NCBI RefSeq assembly: GCF_918698245.1 | Contig: NZ_CAKKMS010000001.1 | Span: 496,001-560,000 of the forward strand | DNA length: 64,000 bases | Source of the DNA: Pedobacter sp. Bi126 | Lineage (GTDB): Bacteria > Bacteroidota > Bacteroidia > Sphingobacteriales > Sphingobacteriaceae | Reading direction: 5' to 3' | Shown: positions 34,773 to 44,952 of the stretch, piece after piece | How the letters are laid out: each line of letters opens with the position of its first letter | Numbering within the stretch: position 1 is the stretch's first letter | Program-made: the position numbers and the translations under genes | The notes under the pieces: model-generated | Databases searched by the model: none | What the model saw: the letters and a program-made list of their open reading frames with translations, nothing else | Told to the model about the DNA's origin: nothing

Positions 34773-35975
34773 TTATACTTTTTTTAAGCGGAAAACCTTC
34801 GTTTCGTGAGCAGTTACTTCACCATTCCACTTGTTATTTTTGCCAATTACTTTATGTTGCCATAAATCTTTGATCTCGTATTTACCAGTCAGGCCTAATT
34901 CGGCAAAGTTTATTTTTGCATTTTGGGCAGCTGTCGATTTATTTAAAATTGCTATGGCGAAATCTCCATTGGCTAAAGGACGGACAAAAACATCCCAGAT
35001 ATCAGTTTTGATTTTTCTTTCGGCCTGTTTGCCCAAAACATCCTGGTTTAATGCAATTACTTCTTCGTTTGTAAAAATGGTTTTTGCTTCATTATCCATT
35101 TTACGGATATCGCAACTCGCATATAATGGCGAATTAAGCATACTGTATAAACTCATTTGGCTTTGATATTCAGCTTGGGTACAACCTTTGCCATTAAAGG
35201 CCGATGATGGGCCTTTTGTGCCATGTAAACCCGCAACCAACATATCTCCATCGTTCCATTTACCTGGGCCAGAAAAACTTGCCAATCCTGCTGTTTTATC
35301 TACCACATTGTAAATGCCTACTCCTCCCTTACCTTCTACATCATTCCATTTATCTCTGATATCGTAAGTGGTACGCCAGCTCTGTCCGCCAACCTGTGCA
35401 CCCCAGTTCCAAGGTTCGCGTGGACCCCACTCGCAGATTCCCAATACAATTTCTCTACCCGATTTGCGTAGCGCCTGAGCTATTTTACCATAACGGGCTT
35501 TAGCAGTTTCAACATCTTCTGGGGCATTGCAATAGTCGTATTTTAAATAATCTATTCCCCATGAAGCAAAAGTTTTAGCATCCTGATCTTCGAAATTTAA
35601 ACTTGCAGTGTAGCCACCACAGGTTAAAGGAGCAGCATCAGAATAGATACCCAATTTCATCCCTTTGTTATGCAGGTAATCGGCCAGGGCTTTAATGCCT
35701 GAAGGAAATTTCTTAGGATCGGCAATGATTTTGTTTTTATTATCGCGGCCGCCTTGCCAACAATCATCTAAAAAAATATACTGATAGCCTGCTTTCACCA
35801 TCCCACTGGTAACCATTGCATCGGCCATTTCTTTAATATCTTTTTCGTTCGGATTTTCGGACATGATGTTCCAGCTCATCCAGCCCATTGGTGGTGTAGC
35901 AGCTAATTTTGATTCCTGTGCAAAGCTGATTTGAGCAAACAACAACAAGCTAAAGCAGATTTTGATAAGTTTCAT
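34773..35975 (-). CDS. Alpha-galactosidase, GH27
   Basis: It removes terminal alpha-linked galactose. The 400-residue enzyme has a signal peptide (to FAQ), PPMGWMSWN, YIFLDDCWQGG, the nucleophile in YLKYDYCNAP (about 150) and the acid/base Asp in WRTTYDIRDKWND (about 205). A C-terminal beta domain ends the protein. It is secreted, probably to the periplasm. It is downstream of the beta-galactosidase, separated by a REP-like hairpin, and upstream of the M60 peptidase. Confidence 0.92.
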   Translation of the reverse strand: MKLIKICFSLLLFAQISFAQESKLAATPPMGWMSWNIMSENPNEKDIKEMADAMVTSGMVKAGYQYIFLDDCWQGGRDNKNKIIADPKKFPSGIKALADYLHNKGMKLGIYSDAAPLTCGGYTASLNFEDQDAKTFASWGIDYLKYDYCNAPEDVETAKARYGKIAQALRKSGREIVLGICEWGPREPWNWGAQVGGQSWRTTYDIRDKWNDVEGKGGVGIYNVVDKTAGLASFSGPGKWNDGDMLVAGLHGTKGPSSAFNGKGCTQAEYQSQMSLYSMLNSPLYASCDIRKMDNEAKTIFTNEEVIALNQDVLGKQAERKIKTDIWDVFVRPLANGDFAIAILNKSTAAQNAKINFAELGLTGKYEIKDLWQHKVIGKNNKWNGEVTAHETKVFRLKKV

Positions 35976-36018
35976 TTTATTTTGGTTAGGTAATGTTAGT
36001 TTGATTACAAAAAAACGG

Positions 36019-36089
36019 TCGTCATTCTCACGAAGGTGAGAATCTTAATGCTTTTGGTTTAAGATTCCCAATACGGTTGGGAATGACGA
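36019..36089. repeat. REP-like hairpin, second type, copy B3
   Basis: TCGTCATTCTCACGAAGG at one end and GGGAATGACGA at the other, with inner GAGAATCTTAATGC and TTTAAGATTCCC. It lies in the gap between the two galactosidase genes and could moderate their relative expression. Confidence 0.8.
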
Positions 36090-36135
36090 ACCGCCTATAT
36101 TTTCATCCAATATTTTTTTAATAACCTTTGACAGC

Positions 36136-39100
36136 TTATTTAATCGGTTTGATATAATAGCTGTACTGGTAATCTTTAAATGGAATCTGGTACTGAATTA
36201 ACGGCATAGATCCCCAACTATCAATCCCCTGAACACCTAGTTGTTGCATATCCATGTGTACATAAATCTGGTTACGTTTTACCAGTTCGCCAGAGTGATA
36301 TTGTTTTTTCTCGGCCTCCGGATCTAAATCTTCCACCGAATATGGCAATGCATTAAAACTCAATAACTGATCGGCAAATTCGAAACGTAAGCCCTTACCT
36401 GCTTTATTGGTAAAAGTTACCCAACGTACATCGGTTTTATTACCACTTTCCTGTGGACGTGCATAAGGAAAATACTGATCTGCAACCGTTGATTTATAAG
36501 TACCGATTAATGAAGCCGTTTTTCTATCTACATAATTTTCGCCCGGCCCACGACCATACCATTGGATATTGCTGTAATCATTTTTTAGCTGCAGATCGTT
36601 ACCGATACGCATTAAACTTTTGTAGTTGCCCTTTACGGCTTTAAATTGGGTTTCAACTTTAACCGTACCATCAGGTAAAACTTCAAACTTCTGTGTGGTT
36701 TCTGCATCTCCATTTAATAAGGAAGATGTAATGGTAATTTTAGCAGTTAAGTTATCAGCACTTACAACAGTTTTCTTTATAATTGTTCTATTTTCATCAT
36801 AAACATTGCGCCACATACGCAATTTGGTGTTTAAGCCTGCACCAATATCATTATCAGTTGGTGCACGGTAAAAGCCTGGTTGAGGACCTTTCGCCAAAAC
36901 CTCTTGTCCATTAATGAGATAACTGCTTAATAGACCTTTTGTTAAATCAAAACTTACAGAAAAGTTATTTCCACTTACCGTAATTTTTTCTGGCGTTTTA
37001 TCAACCTTTAAAGATTTCTTGTTACTGCTATAAACATTGGCCTTTGGCGTCCCGGCCAGTGCAATCTGCTCGTAGGCAATTTCATACCCTTTTTCTAAAA
37101 AGGGTTCAGCTGTTTTTAAGCGGTAGCGAACGTTTAAGAAATATTCTTTACCTGCCGCATAATTCGTTTTAAATGGTAAGCTTAACAGCTGCGTTTGACG
37201 TGCACCAACGTTCAGGTTACTTACCACTCCACTCTGAATCACTTTTCCATCTTCTACCAATTCCCAGTTTAACTGTACATTGCTGATATCTTTAAAGAAA
37301 TAGCTGTTGTTTACATTAATCTGGTTGGTACCGTTAAAAGTAGTTTTGATATATTGATGCACTTTTTTTAATTCTACTGCCATTGGTGTCATGCCACGAT
37401 AGGCGGTAACCACACCTTTTACGCAGAAATCGTTATCGCTAAAGTTTTCGTCAACCGGACCACTTAGCGGAAAATCACCACCATAAGCCATAATGCGTTT
37501 ACCGTTTTTAACGGTATCGATCGCTTGGTCTATCCACTCCCAAACAAAACCGCCCTGTAGTTTAGGATTGTTCTCTATGGCATCCCAATATTCTTTAAAA
37601 TTACCCAGACTGTTACCCATAATATGCGCATACTCACTCATAATAAACGGCCGCGTTTCTTTATCCTGTTTCGAATAGCGCGGCAGATAGTTTGGCGAAG
37701 GGTATTGCGGAACAATCATATCGGTATTGAAATCACTCTCAGCCCTTTCGTACTGCACCGGGCGGAAATCTTTTCCTTTAAGCCATTGATAAGCCTCGTA
37801 AAAGTTAACACCGTTACCCGCTTCATTACCTAAGGACCAGGTAATGACCGATGCATGGTTTTTATCACGCTCGTACATCCTGGTAATGCGCTCAAGATGA
37901 GGAATACGCCATTGTTTATCATTGGCAAAAGTAGTTTCCAAACTATAATAACGGCCATGCGATTCGATATTGGCTTCGTCGATTACGTACAAACCGTATT
38001 CATCACAAAGTTCCATCCAATAAGGATCTGGTGGATAATGAGAATGACGAACTGCATTTACATTCAGTTTTTTCATCATTTCCATATCTTTCTCCATATC
38101 GGAATGGGTTAAAGTATGGCCTTGAGTGGCATTGTGTTCGTGTCTGTTTACACCTTTTAAAAATACACGTTTACCATTAACCAATAAATCGCTTCCTTTA
38201 ATTTCTACCGAACGGAAACCCACTCGTTGTGGAATTACTTCGATTATTTTATTGTTTTTGTCTTTTAAAGTGATGTAAAGCGTATATAAATAAGGAATTT
38301 CTGCCGACCAGTTTTTCACATTACTGATCTGTGTTTTAAATGAAAGATCGGTTTTATAATTGCCCAACACTTTTTGGATTGTGGTGGCATCTTTCCAAAT
38401 GTTATTTCCTTTGGCATCAACTAAATCTAATGCTACATAAAAACTATCTGGGCGGCTATGGTTGGTGCGCTGATCTATTTTATAATTTTCAACCGCTAAG
38501 TCTACATTTAGTAATCCATTGGTGTAAGTGGCATCTAGATTCCCTACAACTTTAAAATCGCGGATAGCTAATTTTGGTGTAGAATATAAATAAACCTCAC
38601 GTTCTATTCCCGATATGCGCCACATATCCTGGCATTCTAAATAGCTGCCATCGCTCCATCTGTAAACTTGTAGTGCAATGGTATTTTCTCCTGGCATAAC
38701 ATATTTGGTAATATCAAATTCAGCGGCCAGTTTACTATCTTCACTATACCCTACTTTTTTACCATTTACCCAAATATAAAAAGCAGATTTAACTGCACCT
38801 AAGCTGATAAACACCTGTCTACCGCTCCAGTTAGCCGGAATATTGATCTTCTTCCGGTACGAACCTACCGGATTATTATCGGCAGGAATATCGAATGGGG
38901 GATTCATTTTCGCACCGGTGAGTTGCCGGCCAGCAAACTCATACGGTTGGTTTACATAAATTGGGGTACCATAACCATTCACTTCCCAGTTGGCAGGTAC
39001 TTTAAAATTATCCCAGCCTTTATCATCAAAATCGACCTTATAGAAATCTGTAGGTCTTTTACGTGGATCTTTTACCCAGTTAAACTTCCAGGTACCATTT

Positions 39101-39300
39101 AATGATAAAAAATATGCTGATTTTTCTTTGGCTCTTTTAGTTGCTAAATCTTGGTTTTCGAAAGCAAAAGCCGATGCCCGCATAGGCAAACGGTTTACCG
39201 AAACCACTTCGGGCGTTTGCAGTTCGGAGGGCAGATCTTGTGCACTGATTTGCCCGGTGATAAATAATGATGTAAATAAAATGGCTAATTTTCGCTTCAT
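36136..39300 (-). CDS. Beta-galactosidase, GH2 (LacZ type)
   Basis: A 1054-residue retaining beta-galactosidase with a signal peptide ending about residue 20 (ISAQ). Domain order: sugar-binding jelly roll, Ig-like domain, TIM barrel, second Ig-like domain and the C-terminal beta-galactosidase small-chain domain. Barrel motifs are NAVRHSHYPPDPYWMELCDEY, the acid/base Glu in VITWSLGNEAGNGVNF and the nucleophile Glu in IMSEYAHIMGNSLGNF. Length is typical. A LacI-type operator (39374-39383) sits 74 nt before the start codon, and the previous operon ends in a terminator at 39466-39499. It therefore probably has its own promoter. Confidence 0.93.
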   Translation of the reverse strand: MKRKLAILFTSLFITGQISAQDLPSELQTPEVVSVNRLPMRASAFAFENQDLATKRAKEKSAYFLSLNGTWKFNWVKDPRKRPTDFYKVDFDDKGWDNFKVPANWEVNGYGTPIYVNQPYEFAGRQLTGAKMNPPFDIPADNNPVGSYRKKINIPANWSGRQVFISLGAVKSAFYIWVNGKKVGYSEDSKLAAEFDITKYVMPGENTIALQVYRWSDGSYLECQDMWRISGIEREVYLYSTPKLAIRDFKVVGNLDATYTNGLLNVDLAVENYKIDQRTNHSRPDSFYVALDLVDAKGNNIWKDATTIQKVLGNYKTDLSFKTQISNVKNWSAEIPYLYTLYITLKDKNNKIIEVIPQRVGFRSVEIKGSDLLVNGKRVFLKGVNRHEHNATQGHTLTHSDMEKDMEMMKKLNVNAVRHSHYPPDPYWMELCDEYGLYVIDEANIESHGRYYSLETTFANDKQWRIPHLERITRMYERDKNHASVITWSLGNEAGNGVNFYEAYQWLKGKDFRPVQYERAESDFNTDMIVPQYPSPNYLPRYSKQDKETRPFIMSEYAHIMGNSLGNFKEYWDAIENNPKLQGGFVWEWIDQAIDTVKNGKRIMAYGGDFPLSGPVDENFSDNDFCVKGVVTAYRGMTPMAVELKKVHQYIKTTFNGTNQINVNNSYFFKDISNVQLNWELVEDGKVIQSGVVSNLNVGARQTQLLSLPFKTNYAAGKEYFLNVRYRLKTAEPFLEKGYEIAYEQIALAGTPKANVYSSNKKSLKVDKTPEKITVSGNNFSVSFDLTKGLLSSYLINGQEVLAKGPQPGFYRAPTDNDIGAGLNTKLRMWRNVYDENRTIIKKTVVSADNLTAKITITSSLLNGDAETTQKFEVLPDGTVKVETQFKAVKGNYKSLMRIGNDLQLKNDYSNIQWYGRGPGENYVDRKTASLIGTYKSTVADQYFPYARPQESGNKTDVRWVTFTNKAGKGLRFEFADQLLSFNALPYSVEDLDPEAEKKQYHSGELVKRNQIYVHMDMQQLGVQGIDSWGSMPLIQYQIPFKDYQYSYYIKPIK

Positions 39301-39370
39301 TCTGTGTGTATGATTTTGGTTTGCTGCTCCAAATTACTGATGATTAACTGATAATAATGAAATTGTTTTA

Positions 39371-39385
39371 GCGCAAACGTTTGAG
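39371..39385. promoter_or_regulatory. LacI-type operator upstream of the beta-galactosidase
   Basis: GCGCAAACGTTTGAG contains the palindrome CAAACGTTTG at 39374-39383. The same palindrome with a GCGC or CGC prefix occurs twice upstream of the first SusC gene (58868-58879 and 59134-59143). Confidence 0.65.
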
Positions 39386-39465
39386 TTTTAAATATGTTAC
39401 GGAGGAGAGAAATTTATAAGGATAAACTGATGTCTTAGTATGCATTGCAAACACCTAAAACAGAA

Positions 39466-39499
39466 AAAACCCTTTGCCACCTCAGGCGGAAAGGGTTTT
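39466..39499 (-). terminator. Intrinsic terminator at the end of the SusC/D operon
   Basis: AAAACCCTTT (39466-39475) pairs with AAAGGGTTTT (39490-39499), and on the minus strand a T-run follows. It lies 17 nt beyond the last gene of the long operon and separates it from the galactosidase genes. Confidence 0.85.
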
Positions 39500-39515
39500 A
39501 CTAACTGAACTACTA

Positions 39516-41210
39516 CTATTTTAAAAATTCTATTTCAAAGTTGCTGAGGTAAGTTTTACCATCAAAACCGAAATCAGATAGGATATTTATTTTCATCCAA
39601 TACAAAGTAAGTGCAGAAACATCACTAACTGTAGATGGAATTGATAAGGATGATGTTACAGGCTCAGGTGTTGTACCTGGAGGGTACGAAGCCCCTAAAT
39701 TCGCCCAGCTATACAAACCTGAAAGTGCCATGTTATAACCACCGGGAGCCTTGTTATAGAAACTGCCCTCTGCTCCTTCATCCATTGGCCAAAAACCAGT
39801 CAGATTTGCATAATTAGTATGCTTCGTAATATCTTTCAAGCCCAAATTGCTTTTAATAGTTGCCTCACTTAAAACGGTATTAAAATATGCTAAATTAGCA
39901 CCATAAAAAGATGTAGGTGTATCATTATCACCAGTTCTATGGCCTACTCTAAATCCTTCTGTTGTGCTTAAACTTTTTCTGCCAGTAATATTTAACGCAG
40001 TTGCGTTTTGACGTTTATCATCTATATACATAATTAAGTTCCGCGTTGTTGAATTGATGTACTCCACCGTCATGGTTAAGGTATGCCAATCTGTTCCTGG
40101 AGAATCTGTCGATGTTACATCTTGCTTTCCACCACCTCCATTTAAAGTTCCTCCAGTAGTAATTACCCACTTGCCACCAGGATAAAGTGCCCATTGCCAA
40201 CCTGTAATTGCCTGGCCACTTAGATTAGTACTCTTACTAAAAAAGCTCGAGTAGCCACTTGGAACTGAATTAAATTTCACATCCATCTGTACTGTAAAGC
40301 TTTTTGTTTCGCCAGCATCGTAAAGATTATTGTCATTAGTTAAGGTAGCTCTGCCAGTAGCATTGTTGAATAAAACTGGATTAAAACCTGTTTTCTTTAG
40401 TTCATAAGCTTTAAAAGCAGAATTATAAACTAATGTAAAACCATTAGTTGGATTGGCGCTACTGCCACCATGATTGCTGGTTATGATCACAAGCCAATCT
40501 TCATTTGAATAATTTTTTCTGGCTTTTAAAGCCGTCATAATATTACCAACATATTCATCAGCTTTTATTATTGCATTTTTGTAATTCGCATTAGTGGCTA
40601 GGTATCCCCCGTTAGCGCCTGCGGCTTCTACTTCCCTTAAATTAACAGCAATTGTGCCCAAACCTGATTGGCTATTTAAGATGCTTATCGTACTGTCTTT
40701 AACTGCTTGGTCGGTGGTTACAACAGGAGAAAAATCAGCATTACGCATGTAATTGCGCAAGTTAGCCCAAGGCGTAACTAAGGCTGTTTTTACCGCTTTG
40801 TACTGCGTTACATAATCAAAAACATTACGGTAAGATACAATTTGCGCGTGATCATCTCCATTTGGATCTGCAACCCGTTCGAAATTATCTCCACTGATTT
40901 GATGTTTTGAAAAACCCGTGCCAGTTAACAAAGATACCCAACCTGCAGCATCAGATGCTGTTTTTAAGGTATTATAGCTGTACTTTGAGTTTTTTTGTAG
41001 TTGTGTAATATTAGTGGGTGCTACGGTTTGTAGCTCAGTTCCTGTTAACCCATCAATACTGATAATTAACACCTTACGCTGCAAACCTGTGGCCCTTTTT
41101 AGATCTTCGTATACTGGCGGTGGATTATCGTACTTTTTACAGCCAGAATAAATTAAGACGCTTAGAAGCCCAAATGAAAGGACTTTAAAAATTTTATTAT
41201 CTAATTTCAT
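39516..41210 (-). CDS. PUL surface lipoprotein: phosphodiesterase-fold domain + LamG + C-terminal DUF4983-like
   Basis: The 564-residue lipoprotein (lipobox YSGC near residue 23) starts with an alkaline-phosphatase-superfamily fold: VLIISIDGLTGTELQ, SLLTGTGFSKHQI and DWLVIITSNHGGSS. A concanavalin/LamG-like domain follows (about 285-470: TVQMDVKFNSVPSGY, WHTLTMTVEYINSTTRNLIMYIDD). The C-terminal 90 residues look like the DUF4983 family. The usual nucleophile Thr-Phe-Pro-Asn is missing, and VSDHG is SNHG, so catalysis is doubtful. It is a paralogue of the product at 43169-44929. A glycan- or protein-binding role on the cell surface is likely. Confidence 0.75.
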   Translation of the reverse strand: MKLDNKIFKVLSFGLLSVLIYSGCKKYDNPPPVYEDLKRATGLQRKVLIISIDGLTGTELQTVAPTNITQLQKNSKYSYNTLKTASDAAGWVSLLTGTGFSKHQISGDNFERVADPNGDDHAQIVSYRNVFDYVTQYKAVKTALVTPWANLRNYMRNADFSPVVTTDQAVKDSTISILNSQSGLGTIAVNLREVEAAGANGGYLATNANYKNAIIKADEYVGNIMTALKARKNYSNEDWLVIITSNHGGSSANPTNGFTLVYNSAFKAYELKKTGFNPVLFNNATGRATLTNDNNLYDAGETKSFTVQMDVKFNSVPSGYSSFFSKSTNLSGQAITGWQWALYPGGKWVITTGGTLNGGGGKQDVTSTDSPGTDWHTLTMTVEYINSTTRNLIMYIDDKRQNATALNITGRKSLSTTEGFRVGHRTGDNDTPTSFYGANLAYFNTVLSEATIKSNLGLKDITKHTNYANLTGFWPMDEGAEGSFYNKAPGGYNMALSGLYSWANLGASYPPGTTPEPVTSSLSIPSTVSDVSALTLYWMKINILSDFGFDGKTYLSNFEIEFLK

Positions 41211-41221
41211 GATCTCTTAAA

Positions 41222-43153
41222 TTATGGCTTAATTAAATTCATTTCAGCAAATACCACATAAGGATTAGTGGTATATCCGTTTTTAACAATTACTTTGAAA
41301 AATTTGGCATTTACATTTCCATTAGGGAAAATATATTCGAACCTGTTGGCTGTATTAGGCAAAGTAGTGGTACCAATGCTGGTGTAATTAATATTATCTC
41401 TACTGCTAAAAATTTCTATGTCTTTAGCATCCCCAGCCCTATTGGTACCAGCTCTACCATTAAAATACATACCCTTAATTGCAATATTAGCACCCGCATT
41501 AAATATGAAGGTAAAAGGAAATGATTGTGCGGGTGTTGGGCTTGAATACTGAGAATGGTAGTAGGTAGTTAAATTATTATCTACCAAAGCAGCGGTTGAT
41601 CCCTCTTGCGCAGGAGAACTTGCTGACACAACAGTGGTAGTATAAGTAATAGTACCTGTTCCTCCAGTTTTATTTAAAGGATTATAAGTCCAAAGCTGTT
41701 TTGTTAATAAAGGATATTTATTAGACATTTTAACAGCTACAGCATCACTATAATTAATACCCCAGGCATCAAAAAATGGAGCTAAATCGGTTTGGGCATA
41801 GTCAGATAATTTTTCATACACAAAATTATGCATGGTAATATCGCTAGAGTTTAAACGTGCTGCATGCCTGGCTTCCGAATACAAATAGGTCATGGCTCCA
41901 TAACCATATTTCTCAAAAATCTGAACAAAAGGTGTCATCCTTTTAAACGGATCATTCATTGCTCCATCGGTATCGAAATTTTTTGTACCTGTACCAGATG
42001 CATAGGTTATGGCCTGAGGAAAACCACTTGAAACTGCAGGATGCAAAATATTATAATTGGCGCCAATTCTGTTAGCCACTTTAAAGTTGAACAGGTTATT
42101 GGTGGTTTCGCCTAAGGTACTCCAACTCCATACCCTACCTTGTTGGCAATTATGTCCGAATTCGTGATAGGAACCCCACATCCCGTTACTGGTAGTAATG
42201 TTTGTTAGACTTGTAAAACCTTTAAACCACTCACTATCGTTCAAACCCACAAAAGGGAAACCACTGTGGCCGTAACCTACTGATAATTGAATATCCAAGA
42301 TCCCTCTCCACGGCCCCTGCGGGCTTTTATCTCTTGCATCTACTGCATTATCTGATAAACCCATCCAGGCGTTGTAATCCAAATCAAATACGTCGTTCCA
42401 TTTGCCCAAAGCAACTGTTGGATTCGTATAGGGTTCGGCTGACGAAAATGTAGCGATAATTTTATCTCTCGGCACCAAGAAAATTACCCTTTTGCTACGT
42501 AGCTCCAACCAAGGTACCTGCGAAGCTTTCACCTTATTTACCCAGTCTGCATCTACGGTTTGGCCAAGAATAAAATCAGGAGAAACACAAGCATTGGTAA
42601 TGGTAAATTCAACAGGATTTGGATAAGCTCTGCCTGCCCGGATATAAATGGTACCGCCATATAAATTACGTACATAGTTAGCACCAGCATATAACTGTTG
42701 GCGCATATAAATTACCGGATCTCTTAACAATGGCGATTTTCCTGAAAGATTATCGGTATGGCCACCAACCTGAACAGTTAAACCTTCGATACCTGCCGGA
42801 ACTTCTATTTTAACCAGTTCACCTGGAGCAGCGTAATAACCAGTGCTGTACTGCGGCTCTGGAGCTACTGAAATGCGTAGATTCTCAGCAGTTTGATCGG
42901 TAAAATTTAAATCTAAGGTAAATTTAGCATTTTGTACACGCGGCTCTGACTGATCTACCAAACCTGGAAATACCCTAGCCTTAGCATACATAGACTTATC
43001 GATCACCTTCATGTTGGTATCAATCTTGCCTTCAGCAACATTCTGAGAATCGTCAGGGTAACCATCCGGAATGTTGTAACCGTATTTTTTACAAGCTGTT
43101 ACGCCTAACACTAAGGCAACGGCGCATAATATTGTGAAATGATTGAGTTTCAT
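41222..43153 (-). CDS. M60-like metallopeptidase lipoprotein with F5/8C-type C-terminal domain
   Basis: The 643-residue lipoprotein (lipobox VTAC near residue 21) has the M60 zinc motif YHEFGHNCQQ (about 328-337) and a downstream Glu in STLGETTNNLF. Before it lies the N-terminal beta-sandwich typical of this family (APGELVKIEVPAGIEGLTVQVGGHTDN). Residues about 510-643 look like a discoidin (F5/8 type C) domain, probably carbohydrate-binding (DNNLTTYYHSQY, FNGRAGTN, KDIEIFSSRDNINYTSIG). It is flanked by the two phosphodiesterase-fold lipoproteins with gaps of 11 and 15 nt, so the three act as one unit. Likely substrate: surface-captured glycoproteins. Confidence 0.87.
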   Translation of the reverse strand: MKLNHFTILCAVALVLGVTACKKYGYNIPDGYPDDSQNVAEGKIDTNMKVIDKSMYAKARVFPGLVDQSEPRVQNAKFTLDLNFTDQTAENLRISVAPEPQYSTGYYAAPGELVKIEVPAGIEGLTVQVGGHTDNLSGKSPLLRDPVIYMRQQLYAGANYVRNLYGGTIYIRAGRAYPNPVEFTITNACVSPDFILGQTVDADWVNKVKASQVPWLELRSKRVIFLVPRDKIIATFSSAEPYTNPTVALGKWNDVFDLDYNAWMGLSDNAVDARDKSPQGPWRGILDIQLSVGYGHSGFPFVGLNDSEWFKGFTSLTNITTSNGMWGSYHEFGHNCQQGRVWSWSTLGETTNNLFNFKVANRIGANYNILHPAVSSGFPQAITYASGTGTKNFDTDGAMNDPFKRMTPFVQIFEKYGYGAMTYLYSEARHAARLNSSDITMHNFVYEKLSDYAQTDLAPFFDAWGINYSDAVAVKMSNKYPLLTKQLWTYNPLNKTGGTGTITYTTTVVSASSPAQEGSTAALVDNNLTTYYHSQYSSPTPAQSFPFTFIFNAGANIAIKGMYFNGRAGTNRAGDAKDIEIFSSRDNINYTSIGTTTLPNTANRFEYIFPNGNVNAKFFKVIVKNGYTTNPYVVFAEMNLIKP

Positions 43154-43168
43154 ATTTCTAATATTTAA

Positions 43169-44929
43169 TTAGTTTGTTTGCAAAGTAACTGAAGGGTTAT
43201 AAAATTTACCCATTAAACTCCATTGCGCTGGTACGGCAATATTCATCCAATTATAGATTAATACGGGAATATCAACACCATTAGGTACAGCTTTAAAAGC
43301 TGCTTCGGATATTGAAGGAGACAGATTTGGAGAAATATCAGCAAAATTAGTCCAATTAGGTGTTCCTACTAAATTCATTTGAGGTGCTTTGCCAGTCACA
43401 TCATTTATTACACTTCCAACACCTTCGTTACCTCTAAAATAGGCTATTAAATTATTGTAATATGGATCTGTTATTGGCGTTAAAGGCGTTTTTTTACTTG
43501 CCGCTATAATATCTGCATTCGGAATAGCTATATTGTAAACTGCAAATTCGGTAATAAAACAATCCACATTAGTATATTTTCCAAACTGTAAAGGCGCTGT
43601 GGTATTTAAATTTCCACTACCTGCAGTTAAGGCTAAATTAGCGGTTTGCGCAGCTATACCATCAACAAACATACTGGCCGTATGGGTAGTACCATTGTTA
43701 AAAAACCTTACCGCAACAGAGTGCCACTTTCCATCATCTATCTTTTGTGATGTTGGCCCTTTTGTTTGGCTGTTACCAGTAGTCCCGGTGAAACTCGCGT
43801 TAAAAGTAATAATGCCACCGTCGTCTTTTATAAAGGCCCAACCCGGTACGCCTCCGGTTATTCCACTAGTAAGGCCTCTTTTTTGGAGAATAGCACAGTA
43901 ACCTGAATTCCCGGCACTTCCATCCCAGCGGATGTTAAAACGTATGGTAGCCTCGACATTTGTACCTAAATTTAAAAAATTAGGATCGCTTTGTACTGCA
44001 CCATTGGTTGCGTTAAACTTTGCACCGATTCCGGCATATGGAAGATTACTTACATCAGGTTTTGTTACAGGGTTCGGTTTAAATTTAGGATTGTAAAAAG
44101 CCACAAAAGTATTACGGGAATCGTCGGCATAGATATTTGAGCCTGCACCACCACCCGAAGTAGGACCACCGCCTTTATTAGATGCTATTACCACTAACCA
44201 GTTTTCCTGAGCATAAGTCTTTCTCGCCCTTAAGGCTGCTAAGATTTCTCCAACATAGCTATCTAATGTATTAATAGCTGTAGTATATGCTGCTGTAGAC
44301 GCAGTATATCCATTAGCTGCTCCAGCCGTTTCTGCGCTGTGAAATTGTGCTACCAATAGTGATGGATTGCTTGAGGTTAACTCAGTAATAACTGCAGTTT
44401 TAACTGCAGCATCATCAGACAGGGTTTGTTTAACGGTTGCATCAGTCGCTAGGTTATCGTTAAATGCAGCTGTTGCACCGAAAGAAACCGTTCTCGCACT
44501 GGGTATAGTTGATTTAATTCCGCTAAATAATGTTGGAGTTGGCTGCAAATTTAAGCCTGTGAAAGCCTCTGTGGTAACATTATGTTTAGTATAATCTACG
44601 CCAGTAAGCATGGTAGTCCAGGATGCTGCGTTGGTGATCACATTTCTCTGGTAATCGGCTACTCCATCATAAGAATAAATCGAATTTGTAGTAATTTGTG
44701 TCAGGTTGCTCGGTGCCAGGCTGCTAACAACCGAACCCTTTACCCCATCCAATATAATGTACAACACTTTTTTAGCATTGGTACCTAAACCAAGCGTATC
44801 ATTTCTGAATGATTTAGGAAGTACACTATCAAAATTTTTATTGCAGGCCGATTGGAGTAGAACAAAGCCCAAAACGAGTGCAGTACCTATAGTTTTTACA
44901 TTAAAAACTGATATTATATTTTTTTTCAT
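43169..44929 (-). CDS. PUL surface lipoprotein: phosphodiesterase-fold domain + LamG + DUF4983-like (paralogue)
   Basis: The 586-residue lipoprotein (LQSAC near residue 29) has the same layout as 39516-41210: VLYIILDGVKGSVVSSLAPSN, ASWTTMLTGVDYTKHNV, then NWLVVIASNKGGG where active enzymes have SDHG. A LamG-like domain follows (ATIRFNIRWDGSAG, HSVAVRFFNNGTTHTASMFVDG), then a C-terminal unit with PLTPITDPYYNNLIAYFRGNEG. Both the Asp and the His of the SDHG metal site are gone, more so than in its paralogue. A binding role is more likely than an enzymatic one. Confidence 0.75.
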   Translation of the reverse strand: MKKNIISVFNVKTIGTALVLGFVLLQSACNKNFDSVLPKSFRNDTLGLGTNAKKVLYIILDGVKGSVVSSLAPSNLTQITTNSIYSYDGVADYQRNVITNAASWTTMLTGVDYTKHNVTTEAFTGLNLQPTPTLFSGIKSTIPSARTVSFGATAAFNDNLATDATVKQTLSDDAAVKTAVITELTSSNPSLLVAQFHSAETAGAANGYTASTAAYTTAINTLDSYVGEILAALRARKTYAQENWLVVIASNKGGGPTSGGGAGSNIYADDSRNTFVAFYNPKFKPNPVTKPDVSNLPYAGIGAKFNATNGAVQSDPNFLNLGTNVEATIRFNIRWDGSAGNSGYCAILQKRGLTSGITGGVPGWAFIKDDGGIITFNASFTGTTGNSQTKGPTSQKIDDGKWHSVAVRFFNNGTTHTASMFVDGIAAQTANLALTAGSGNLNTTAPLQFGKYTNVDCFITEFAVYNIAIPNADIIAASKKTPLTPITDPYYNNLIAYFRGNEGVGSVINDVTGKAPQMNLVGTPNWTNFADISPNLSPSISEAAFKAVPNGVDIPVLIYNWMNIAVPAQWSLMGKFYNPSVTLQTN

Positions 44930-44952
44930 ATCTGTGTAATTAAAGTGTACAG

